A stretch of DNA of 64,000 nt, taken from positions 22,725,112-22,789,111 of the forward strand of contig JAQNBH010000012.1 in assembly GCA_028752905.1 (NCBI GenBank), read 5' to 3'. This DNA is from Cladorhizidae sp. MBARI D1340-BT2 (taxonomy: Eukaryota > Porifera > Demospongiae > Poecilosclerida > Cladorhizidae). Below the pieces are notes generated by a model. That model made no database searches. It had not been told where the DNA came from and saw nothing but the letters and a program-made list of their open reading frames with translations. The position numbers and the translations under genes were made by a program. Positions 58,001 to 64,000 of the stretch are shown one piece after another; the stretch's first letter is position 1, and the number at the start of each line of letters is the position of its first letter.

Positions 58001-61000
58001 CTGATGTCCTTGCTCTCGTGTTGCTTCCTTTCTCATCCTCCGCCTCACCCTCCTTCCTCTCACCCTCCCTCTCCTCCCTCTCGCCTCCTCCTTCCGCTGA
58101 CCATCCCTCTCACCCTCTTCCGCCCCCTTCTCCTCTGGTTTGTGACCCACACCTCTTACCCCACAGCTAAGGAAGAATGGAAGGTGTTGCGGGGGTATTG
58201 GTTCGAGGCGGCCGGGGACAAGTGGTATCCATTTCAGGAGGAGGACTATGCCGTGATTGAGGAGGAGCACTTGAAGAAGGACTGGAGAATAGCGGTAATT
58301 TGTGGGAGGGGCTGTTGATGACAGACTGGGCGCATGGAGGTCAGAGCAAACAAGTAGACTGTTCTCTTTAAGAACTAGAATGTGTTCATAGAATGTGTGT
58401 GCAGGTCACTTCACTGTAGGACTTGCCTGGTAAAGGATCTGGTGGTACACCCGGGCCTTGCCCTAGCCCTGGGGATCTGGTGGTACACCCAGGCCTTGCC
58501 CTAGCCCTGGGGATCTGGTGGTACACCCGGGCCTTGCCCTAGCCCTGGGGATCTGGTGGTACACTCGGGCCTTGCCATATCCCTGGGGATCTGGTGGTAC
58601 ACCCCGGTCTTGCCCTAGCCCTGGGGATCTGGTGGTACACCCGGGCCTTGCCCTAGCCCTGGGGATCTGGTGGTACACCCAGGTCTTGCCCTGGGGATCT
58701 GGTGGTGCACCCGGGCCTTGCCCTAGCCCTGGGGATCTGGTGGTACACTCGGGCCTTGCCATAGCCCTGGGGATCTGGTGGTACACCCCGGCCTTGCCCT
58801 AGCCCTGGGGATCTGGTGGTACACCCCGGCCTTGTCCTAGCCCTGGGGATCTGGTGGTACACCCAGGTGAGAATATCTAGAGAGGCTGAGACAAAGTGGA
58901 CATGTCAGGAGAGAGCAAGCAGCAATATCCAGAGAGGCTGAGACAAAGTGGACATGTCAGGAGAGAGCAGGAAAGCTGAGCAGCAATATCCAGAGAGGCT
59001 GAGACAAAGTGGACATGTCAGGAGAGAGCAGGAAAGCTGAGCCAGAGAGGCTGAGACAAAGTGGACATGTCAGGAGAGAGCAGGAAAGCTGAGCAGCAAT
59101 ATCCAGAGAGGCTGAGACAAAGTGGACATGTCAGGAGAGAGCAGGAAAGCTGAGCAGCAATATCCAGAGAGGCTGAGACAAAGTGGACATGTCAGGAGAG
59201 AGCAGGAAAGCTGAGCAGCAATATCCAGAGAGGCTGAGACAAAGTGGACATGTCAGGAGAGAGCAGGAAAGCTGAGCAACAATATCCAGAGAGGCTGAGA
59301 CAAAGTGGACATGTCAGGAGAGAGCAGGAAAGCTGAGCAGCAATATCCAGAGAGGCTGAGACAAAGTGGACATGTCAGGAGAGAGCAGGAAAGCTGAGCA
59401 GCAATATCCAGAGAGGCTGAGACAAAGTGGACATGTCAGGAGAGAGCAGGAAAGCTGAGCAGCAATATCCAGAGAGGCTGAGACAAAGTGGACATGTCAG
59501 GAGAGAGCAGGAAAGCTGAGCAACAATATCCAGAGAGGCTGAGACAAAGTGGACATGTCAGGAGAGAGCAGGAAAGCCGAGCACAATATTCAGAGAGGCT
59601 GAGACAAAGTGGACATGTCAGGAGAGAGCAGGAAAGCCGAGCAAGGGCTTTCACATGTAACTGATATGCAAAAAGCCCGAATATCATTACACTCATGAAT
59701 ATGATTAGCTCCTGCATATGATTAGATGTTCAATCGTGGTATTTGGTAATTGCTGACATGATTTTTATCTGAATAGCCTTTGGATGCCGAGTAGCGTACT
59801 CCCAGGAGCTGCCATGCTTGCTTATACACATATATCCATGCATTTAATTTTCAATTATGTTGTAGTGAACTAAACTTTAATCATTTCATCATTATCATCG
59901 CATCATTATTCATTACATCATTATATTACATCATCATTATTGTTAACCACAGAACTCAGGATCACGTGTTCAGTTGTCATGTTTACGTAGTCAAGGCAGT
60001 TTTTGTGTAATACTCGAGCCTCTCACTTGTAACTCTCACTTGTAACTCTCGCTATTTAACTATCGCTATAATGTATTGTGTTGGATCACAACTAGTATAC
60101 ATGTACACTACTAAAGTAAGTTGTGTGCTTCAGGTTGTCATGCCTCTTTGTTCATGCCAGAGGTCTCACTCCTTTAAACACCATCAGAGATGTCTGGGAG
60201 GATTCAGCTTGAAACACTTGGTGGTCTGTCTCATCAGTAGCCAGTCTGCACTGCCAGAAAATGGCAGTGCTTCTGATTCTCCTTCATGTAACTTTTCATG
60301 GAAATCTGCTGCCATCCTCTCTTAGCAATGGTCCACTGACTGCAATACCTTCCTCCCTTTTCTGAATGAACCAGAGATATAGCAAGCTGGTTGCCTTTAG
60401 TAATGGGTTCTCAACGTTTGGCTTCATTCCTTCAGATCTCTGCTATCATTGTCTTTCCAATCCCTTCCTCCTCTTCTGTGAGTCCAGTTTGAGTGGTTTC
60501 TTCGGTTTCTTGCCAAAAATAGATAACTACGACTCAAGCAAAAATAGATAACTACGACCCAAGCAAAAATAGATAACTACGACTCAAGCAAAAATAGATA
60601 ACTACGACTCAAGCAAAAATAGATAACTACGACTCAAGCAAAAATATATAACTACGACTCAAGCAAAAATATATAACTACGACTCAAGCAAAAATAGATA
60701 ACTACGACTCAAGCAAAAATATATAACTACAACTCAAAAATAGATAACTACGACCCAAGCAAAAATATATAACTACGACTCAAGCAAAAATAGATAACCA
60801 CGACTCAAGCAAAAATATATAACCACGACTCAAGCAAAAATAGATAACTACGACTCAAGCAAAAATAGATAACTACGACTCAAAAATAGATAACTACGAC
60901 CCAAGAAAAAATAGATAACTACGACTCAAGCAAAAATAGATAACTACGACTCAAGCAAAAATAGATAACCACGACTCAAGCAAAAATATATAACCACGAC

Positions 61001-63929
61001 TCAAGCAAAAATAGATAACTACGACTCAAGCAAAAATAGATAACTACGACTCAAAAATAGATAACTACGACTCAAGCAAAAATAGATAACTACGACTCAA
61101 GCAAAAATAGATAACTACGACTCCAGCAAAAATAGATAACTACGACTCAAGCAAAAATAGATAACTACGACTCAAGCAAAAATAGATAACTACGACTCAA
61201 ATATATAACTACGACTCAAGCTAAAATAGATAACCACGACTCAAGCAAAAATAGATAACTACGACTCAAGCAAAAATAGATAACTACGACTCAAGCAAAA
61301 ATAGGTAACTACGACTCAAGCAAAAATAGATAACTACGACTCCAGCAAAAATAGATAACTACGACTCAAGAAAAAATAGATAACTACGACTCAAGCAAAA
61401 ATAGATAACTACGACTCAAATATATAACTACGACTCAAGCTAAACCACAACTCAAGCAAAAATAGATAACTACGACTCAAGAAAAAATAGATAACTACAA
61501 CTCAAAAATAGATAACTACGACCCAAGAAAAAATAGATAACTACGACTCAAGCAAAAATAGATAACTACGACTCAAGCAAAAATATATAACTACGACTCA
61601 AGCAAAAATAGATAACTACGACTCAAATATATAACTACGACTCAAGCTAAACCACAACTCAAGCAAAAATAGATAACTACGACTCAAGAAAAAATAGATA
61701 ACTACAACTCAAAAATAGATAACTACGACCCAAGAAAAAATAGATAACTACGACTCAAGCAAAAATAGATAACTACGACTCAAGACAACTACGACTCGAG
61801 CAAAAATAGATAACTACGACTCAAGCAAAAATAGGTAACTACGACTCAAGCAAAAATAGATAACTACGACTCAAGCAAAAAAGATAACTACGACTCAAGC
61901 AAAAATAGATAACTACGACTCAAGAAAAAATAGATAACTACGACTCAAGCAAAAATAGATAACTACGACTCAAGCAAAAATAGATAACTACGACTCAAGC
62001 AAAAAAAAAATGTCCTTTTGCCTGCCCTAGTGAAGTGATTGATTTTCACCTGCAAATCTCTGGCCCAACACACCCAACTAATTTCTCTGTGGGTTACTAT
62101 TTTACAGAGTTCGGATAAACTGAGTGTTGGGATAATTGTGGTTCGGTTATGTGAGGGTCTACTGTAATTAGTTATAATGAACCATAATGCCAGAATGAAC
62201 GGCTAAGCTACCAAGAGAGACAGGGGGGGGGGGGGGGGGGGGCAGATTGTGGAGACCGCAGGAAGTCAAGCTGTTGTGGTCTTACAGTGTGACCTCTTAG
62301 CTTCTTACATTTTTAAAAAATACGCATGTGCACCCTCTTATAGATATTGTTATTCATATACCTTATGTGATGTTAGTTTGTGTACCCTCTGACACGTGCA
62401 GGCAGAGAGAGACTTAGCTGTGCGGAAACTGGCCACCTCCTGTACTACTGCTGGATCAAATACTGAAGGGAAGGGAGCTGGTGGTAGCAAGGATGACCCT
62501 GCTTCTCTGGATTGTGGTGTTGGTATGTTTCTTTGTACCAACCCAGTGTGGTGTTGGTCCAGTGTGTGTCCCCATAGAGTTATTGTCAACCTACTTCAAC
62601 CTATCTCCACCCAGTGTGGTGTTGGTCCATTGCATGTCCCCATAGAGCTATTTTCAACCTGCCTCCACCCAGTGTGGTGTTGGTCCAGTGTGTGTCCCTG
62701 GGCATAGAGCTATTGTCAACCTATGTACTTCAACCTGCCTACACCCAGTGTGGTGTTGGTCCAGTGTGTGTCCCCATAGAGCTATTGTCAACCTACTTCA
62801 ACCTGCCTCAACCCAGTGTAGTGTTGGTCCAGTGTAGTGTCCCCAAAGAGCTATTGTCAACCTACTTCAACCTGCCTCCACCCAGTGTGGTGTTGGTCCA
62901 GTGTGTGTCCCCATAGAGCTATTGTCAACCTACTTCAACCTGCCTCAACCCAGTGTGGTGTTGGTCCAGTGCGTGTCCCCATAGAGCTATTTTCAACCTA
63001 CTTCAACCTGCCTCAACCCAGTGTGATGTTGGTCCAGTGTGTATCATCGAGCTATTGTCAACCTACTTCAACCTGCCTCAACCCAGTGTGGTGTTAGTCC
63101 AGTGTGTGTTCTTATCGAGCTATTGTCAACCTGCCTCAACCCAGTGTGGTGTTGGTCCAGTGTGTGCCCCCATAGAGCTATTGTCAACCTACTTCAACCT
63201 GCCTCCACCCAGTGTGGTGATGGTCCAGTGTGCCCCCATAGATCAACCTACTTCAACCTGCCTACACCCAGTGTGGGTGTGGGCCAGTGGTTATATGAAT
63301 AAACACCATTGTGTGTGTGTGTGTGTGTGTGTGTGTTGTTGTTGTGTGCAGTGCTTGTGCACAAGCTGTCTCTTGAGAAGTGTGACATCCAGTGGCTGTC
63401 TAATGGAGACATTTACCAGATGAAAAAGGAATTCACCGCTCATATGTGGAACATCGTTGGTAAAGGCTACACACGTTCTAAACAAGTTCTAAACAAGTTC
63501 TAAACAATCAGTAATGTGGTAACAACACACAACATCTCATAAACATACTCGTGAATCACTCGGTGACTTCTGTGCCTCTGAGTGCAATATTTGTTCCATT
63601 GCAACACATGTGGCTCGACTAGAATCTTGGTTATCATTGGTCGTTGAGTGTTCCGTCACTTTCACCAGAAGGCATGTCATCTTTTGTGCCATTTTCTTCT
63701 TCCCCCCCCCTTCTCTCAGCCGCAGTGCATGTCCATGCTTAAAAGCATTTATACTTGCAGGTGAAAAACTTGGTAAAGGGTCTCAGTTTGGTGCCACCAA
63801 GTTAGCTCGTGGTTACAAGGAGCCTGCCTCAAGCGAGGACCGGCCATCTTCTATAGGTCATTTGGTGTTCGTCGTGCACGGGATTGGTCAGAATTTAGAC
63901 ATGACCAGCATAGAGAAGAGCTCGTCTGA
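43078..63929 (+). CDS. DDHD1: DDHD1-like phospholipase A1 (PA-PLA1), 3' end outside window
   Basis: Exons 43078-43347, 46473-46749, 58167-58294, 62402-62522, 63352-63459 and 63761-63929 join in phase to 357 residues so far. The first exon is disordered with PARPPPPRANSF. Exon 2 has VRWFYKAPGKYWQPLQG, a CDSLLLE helix and VLGGLYEVDVVRRTLEPIYW. Exon 3 has LRGYWFEAAGDKWYPFQEED and EEEHLKKDW. Exons 5-6 have VHKLSLEKCDIQW, ARGY and HLVFVVHGIGQNLD. This is the order in vertebrate DDHD1, a cytosolic phosphatidic-acid-preferring PLA1. The GxSxG catalytic motif and the DDHD domain must lie beyond the right edge. Introns are swollen by minisatellites; intron 2 is 11.4 kb. Confidence 0.9.
43868..44520. 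repeat. Palindromic repeat family, copy 2, with a 32-bp array grown from its centre
   Basis: Outer arms match copies at 17317 and 51533. The centre segment gaaggctagagcatctagtc plus attattcctgat is repeated about 13 times (43960-44385). The last unit keeps the CTGATGA...GAAAT arrangement followed by gtcgagtgaaaac. It lies in DDHD1 intron 1. Confidence 0.9.
44740..45095. repeat. GT/GGT-rich low-complexity block ending in a 23-bp repeat, 5 copies
   Basis: Imperfect ggtggtggtgtaggtggg sequence is followed at 44980-45090 by five units containing gggtattgaatgatcttgtg. It lies in DDHD1 intron 1. Confidence 0.85.
45507..46290. repeat. 17-bp minisatellite, ~45 copies
   Basis: The unit is aaccttctctggaacac, with occasional 12-bp shortened units. 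It is in DDHD1 intron 1 just before exon 2. Open frames on both strands come only from the absence of stops in the unit. Confidence 0.96.
46473..46749 (+). CDS. DDHD1: DDHD1 exon 2, N-terminal WWE-like conserved region
   Basis: After the pyrimidine-rich acceptor cctcccag the exon reads EVRWFYKAPGKYWQPL and LLLEQTYL, a low-complexity Gly/Asp insert (GGQASAGDDGGLGGECSDG), then GGLYEVDVVRRTLEPIYW. Both conserved halves correspond to vertebrate DDHD1, which also has a variable insert between them. The donor gtgcgc is weak but phase 1 agrees with the exon at 58167. A 17-bp array begins about 50 bp downstream. Confidence 0.9.
46797..47212. repeat. 17-bp minisatellite, ~24 copies, unrelated unit
   Basis: The unit is cagtctgtctctgttgt. 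It starts about 50 bp after DDHD1 exon 2. Confidence 0.95.
47213..48100. other. DDHD1 intron, nothing firm
   Basis: It includes a ccataaccctag-like degenerate stretch at 47638-47720 and no exon. Confidence 0.5.
48108..50812. repeat. 38-bp minisatellite split by a palindromic insertion
   Basis: The unit is ggagatggactcatcaaggt followed by gcccgtgcctcaagtgct, with cacaagtg and gtgtt variants and several shortened units. About 47 copies lie at 49020-50812 and three at 48165-48250. The two parts each start with the same unique leader (ttaagaggtgaactctactc) at 48114 and 48971. Confidence 0.93.
48251..48970. mobile_element. Large palindromic element (TIR-only, MITE-like)
   Basis: Arms of about 280-290 bp are near-perfect inverted copies: the left begins gggggactatacctgaaact and the right ends agtttcaggtatagtccccc. 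The spacer of about 140 bp has no open frame. It separates two parts of the 38-bp array. Confidence 0.85.
50865..51010. repeat. ~31-bp GT-rich tandem repeat, ~5 copies
   Basis: The unit contains ttgaggtggtggtgggtgtc and cagccaggga. Confidence 0.85.
51097..51287 (-). CDS. Unidentified exon-like open frame
   Basis: A minus-strand open frame starts MWSAVVYYLHLFGAVGTSTL and ends SIDLIEVWVKDLRG, then TSVTIRFEPEG at a GAGGG|gtaaga donor-like site. Alternating hydrophobic residues suggest beta strands. It lies antisense in DDHD1 intron 2 with no partner exon found. I do not recognise the family. It may be an exon of a nested gene or a transposon fragment. Confidence 0.3.
51533..51682. repeat. Palindromic repeat family, copy 3
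   Basis: The left arm aatcaccttctcaataatca and its complement flank attattc. CTGATGA is at 51608-51614 and GAAAC at 51633-51637. The following gttattatgtcaactgagag is also shared with copy 1. Confidence 0.88.
51840..52280. repeat. 59/65-bp tandem repeat, ~7 copies
   Basis: The unit contains cctatgcttacctggaacca and gccttcactcttgagaaagc. Two length classes differ by a ctgtag insertion and alternate in part. Confidence 0.9.
52690..52945 (+). repeat. Dispersed element copy 4 (least expanded)
   Basis: This is the reference copy for the family: gccaccatggagcatgctgg, gcagctctctgttggtgcag, gcttatggtgaccaagcagc, then caaggtcagac and cagacagcgtgcaatggct. No coding capacity beyond about 80 codons. 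A 32-bp array begins exactly at its 3' end. Confidence 0.75.
52946..53445. repeat. 32-bp minisatellite, ~15 copies
   Basis: The unit is ctccttttagtaacagacct followed by agcatgctagag; its first copy (gctacttttagtaacagacc) overlaps the end of dispersed element copy 4. Confidence 0.95.
54047..54945 (+). pseudogene. Harbinger accessory protein: MADF plus BESS, broken
   Basis: Exon 1 (54047-54167) reads VVEAVRSYSYLWQVSSRSYK, the start of a MADF DNA-binding domain. Exon 2 begins at 54258 with ECMKRWKVL, then a 5-bp tandem duplication (ttctg at 54280-54289) shifts the frame before RDRFVMELKKNKTKKSGD. Near 54840-54935 AFGKHVAACLRLLGG and ARVEIRQNL form a BESS-like motif used for protein contacts. 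In related elements this protein helps the transposase bind DNA. Confidence 0.7.
55345..55590 (-). pseudogene. Harbinger transposase N-terminal exon
   Basis: From ATG or an upstream start, RRRRNRRLRRVRARKIFQQR, EQGEYHNLLQEMRLSD and YLRMTKERFDSLLKEV match the N-terminus of PIF/Harbinger (HARBI1-like) transposases. The downstream DDE nuclease domain is not in the element. Confidence 0.8.
55764..56272. mobile_element. Short TIR element abutting the Harbinger copy
   Basis: Its ends ccggtgtcacagggtatttg and the complement of ttccctgggacaccgg form ~24-bp inverted repeats with two mismatches. Subterminal copies of gggatgccaaat and ggtatttgg occur about ten times in both directions. A minus-strand open piece reads EEERKYDEVYQYLHQGVYPE, like the N-terminal part of some transposon proteins. 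The left end shares CCGG with the Harbinger right end. Confidence 0.6.
56548..56640. repeat. Palindromic repeat family, copy 4 (single arm)
   Basis: Only the right arm remains: CTGATGA at 56563-56569, a damaged hairpin and GAAAC at 56587-56591, then atcgagataatacaatttc. It lies in DDHD1 intron 2. Confidence 0.75.
56880..57775 (+). pseudogene. Second copy of the old retroelement C-terminus, split by a minisatellite
   Basis: LRYGWTPSHSPPSYACGSSL, EQAMSCPKGGF and HNEICDLTANLLAEFCSNVC, then EDRARLDIAANGVW and RFERTFEDVRVSN, and after a 37-38-bp array HEKMKRRAYEQRVWEVEHAS and FYKRMASHQL. The order equals that of the relic at 26350-27575. The tandem array lies exactly where related proteins read a variable NP-rich stretch. 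Confidence 0.7.
57255..57512. repeat. 37/38-bp minisatellite, ~7 copies, inside the retroelement relic
   Basis: The unit contains cacatgctccacccacagca and atgcccctccccctcac. Confidence 0.92.
57776..58166. other. DDHD1 intron 2 end
   Basis: An agtagtatagtagt microsatellite (57850-57955) and a long C/T-rich tract (57990-58165) that ends at the ccccacag acceptor of exon 3. Confidence 0.7.
58430..58868. repeat. 38-bp minisatellite, ~11 copies
   Basis: The unit is ggggatctggtggtacaccc followed by gggccttgccctagccct. It lies in DDHD1 intron 3 and runs straight into the 61-bp array. Confidence 0.95.
58870..59645. repeat. 61-bp minisatellite, ~13 copies
   Basis: The unit contains agaggctgagacaaagtgga, catgtcaggagagagcagga and agctgagcagcaatatcc. 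A related single copy is at 35725-35830. Confidence 0.95.
60100..60540 (-). pseudogene. pogo/Tigger-like transposase fragment (CENP-B HTH region)
   Basis: On the minus strand, with frameshifts, LYLWFIQKREEGIAVSGPLL, then ADFHEKLHEGESEALPFSGS and ADWLL. This is the second helix-turn-helix of pogo/Tigger transposases, which read WFxQ-R-GxPVSGPLL and F-AS-GWL. Several stops are present. Confidence 0.6.
60525..62010. repeat. 25-bp minisatellite, ~58 copies
   Basis: The unit is aactacgactcaagcaaaaa plus tagat, with 19-bp shortened units (actcaaaaatagat, actcaaatatat) in recurring combinations. It begins inside the pogo-like relic and lies in DDHD1 intron 3. Confidence 0.96.
62535..63290. repeat. 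~70-bp minisatellite, ~10 copies, filling DDHD1 intron 4
   Basis: The unit contains gtgtggtgttggtccagtgt, ccccatagagctattgtcaa and cttcaacctgcct. It occupies nearly all of the intron between exons 4 and 5. Two inverted copies occur in SON at 40935-41065. Confidence 0.95.
63460..63760. other. DDHD1 intron 5
   Basis: It starts gtaaag and ends cttgcag. A triplicated aacaagttct lies at 63480-63503. No other feature. Confidence 0.65.
63761..63929 (+). CDS. DDHD1: DDHD1 exon 6, start of the lipase fold
   Basis: It reads EKLGKGSQFGATKLARGYKE, EDRPSSIGHLVFVVHGIGQ and NLDMTSIEKSSSE, closely following vertebrate LARGY-like and HIVFVVHGIGQ blocks. HGIGQ marks the oxyanion region. The donor is gtacgt in phase 2. 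The remaining 71 bp of the window are intronic, with a short tgttgcatagttgctgtgt duplication. Confidence 0.88.
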
Positions 63930-64000
63930 GTACGTTGAATGTTGCTGTGTCATGTGTGTTGCATAGTTGCTGTGTCAAGAGTGTTGCATAGTTGCTGTGT

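Noticed and set aside
57965..58270. Minus-strand open frame overlapping DDHD1 exon 3
   Set aside because: It is the antisense of the pyrimidine tract and exon 3; the plus-strand exon is conserved.

Overview
This is metazoan nuclear DNA with spliced genes, GT-AG introns, decayed transposons and an unusually high load of tandem repeats. Gene content (SON, ARB2A/FAM172A and DDHD1 homologues) shows an animal. The style of the non-LTR retroelement relics and the repeat-filled introns remind me of a sponge or another early-branching marine invertebrate, but that is a guess. No tRNA, rRNA or CRISPR was seen.

Four protein genes were rebuilt by joining conserved exons whose splice phases agree. (1) An ARB2A/FAM172A homologue on the minus strand runs from 23666 down to 2727. 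Its 3' end lies off the left edge and at least one internal exon was not found. (2) An RS-rich, single-RRM RNA-binding protein on the plus strand (5999-9216, three exons) sits antisense inside an ARB2A intron. (3) A SON homologue on the minus strand (42887-29820, 11 coding exons, 1038 codons plus stop) has an RS-repeat region, a G-patch and a C-terminal dsRNA-binding domain. (4) A DDHD1-type phospholipase A1 homologue on the plus strand starts at 43078, 190 bp from the SON start codon in a head-to-head arrangement, and runs off the right edge after the first lipase-domain exon. Three of the four families are tied to RNA processing (SON, ARB2A, RRM/RS protein); DDHD1 is a lipid enzyme.

About 20 separate minisatellites fill introns and spacers. 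The largest are a 4-kb array of 21-bp units (19099-23145) in ARB2A intron 1, a 1.9-kb array of 26-bp units (27755-29656) beyond the SON stop codon, a 1.8-kb array of 38-bp units (49020-50812) and a 1.5-kb array of 25-bp units (60525-62010), the last two inside DDHD1. Several arrays grow out of a recognisable dispersed element, so this window shows minisatellites being born from interspersed repeats.

Mobile DNA includes a PIF/Harbinger element with 41-bp terminal inverted repeats, a second short TIR element abutting it, two copies of one retroelement (one split by a younger LINE), a Mutator-like transposase relic, a pogo/Tigger-like relic, and a palindromic family whose centre resembles a hammerhead ribozyme core. 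All exon calls come from reading translated similarity and splice sites by eye; none was checked by alignment or transcript data.
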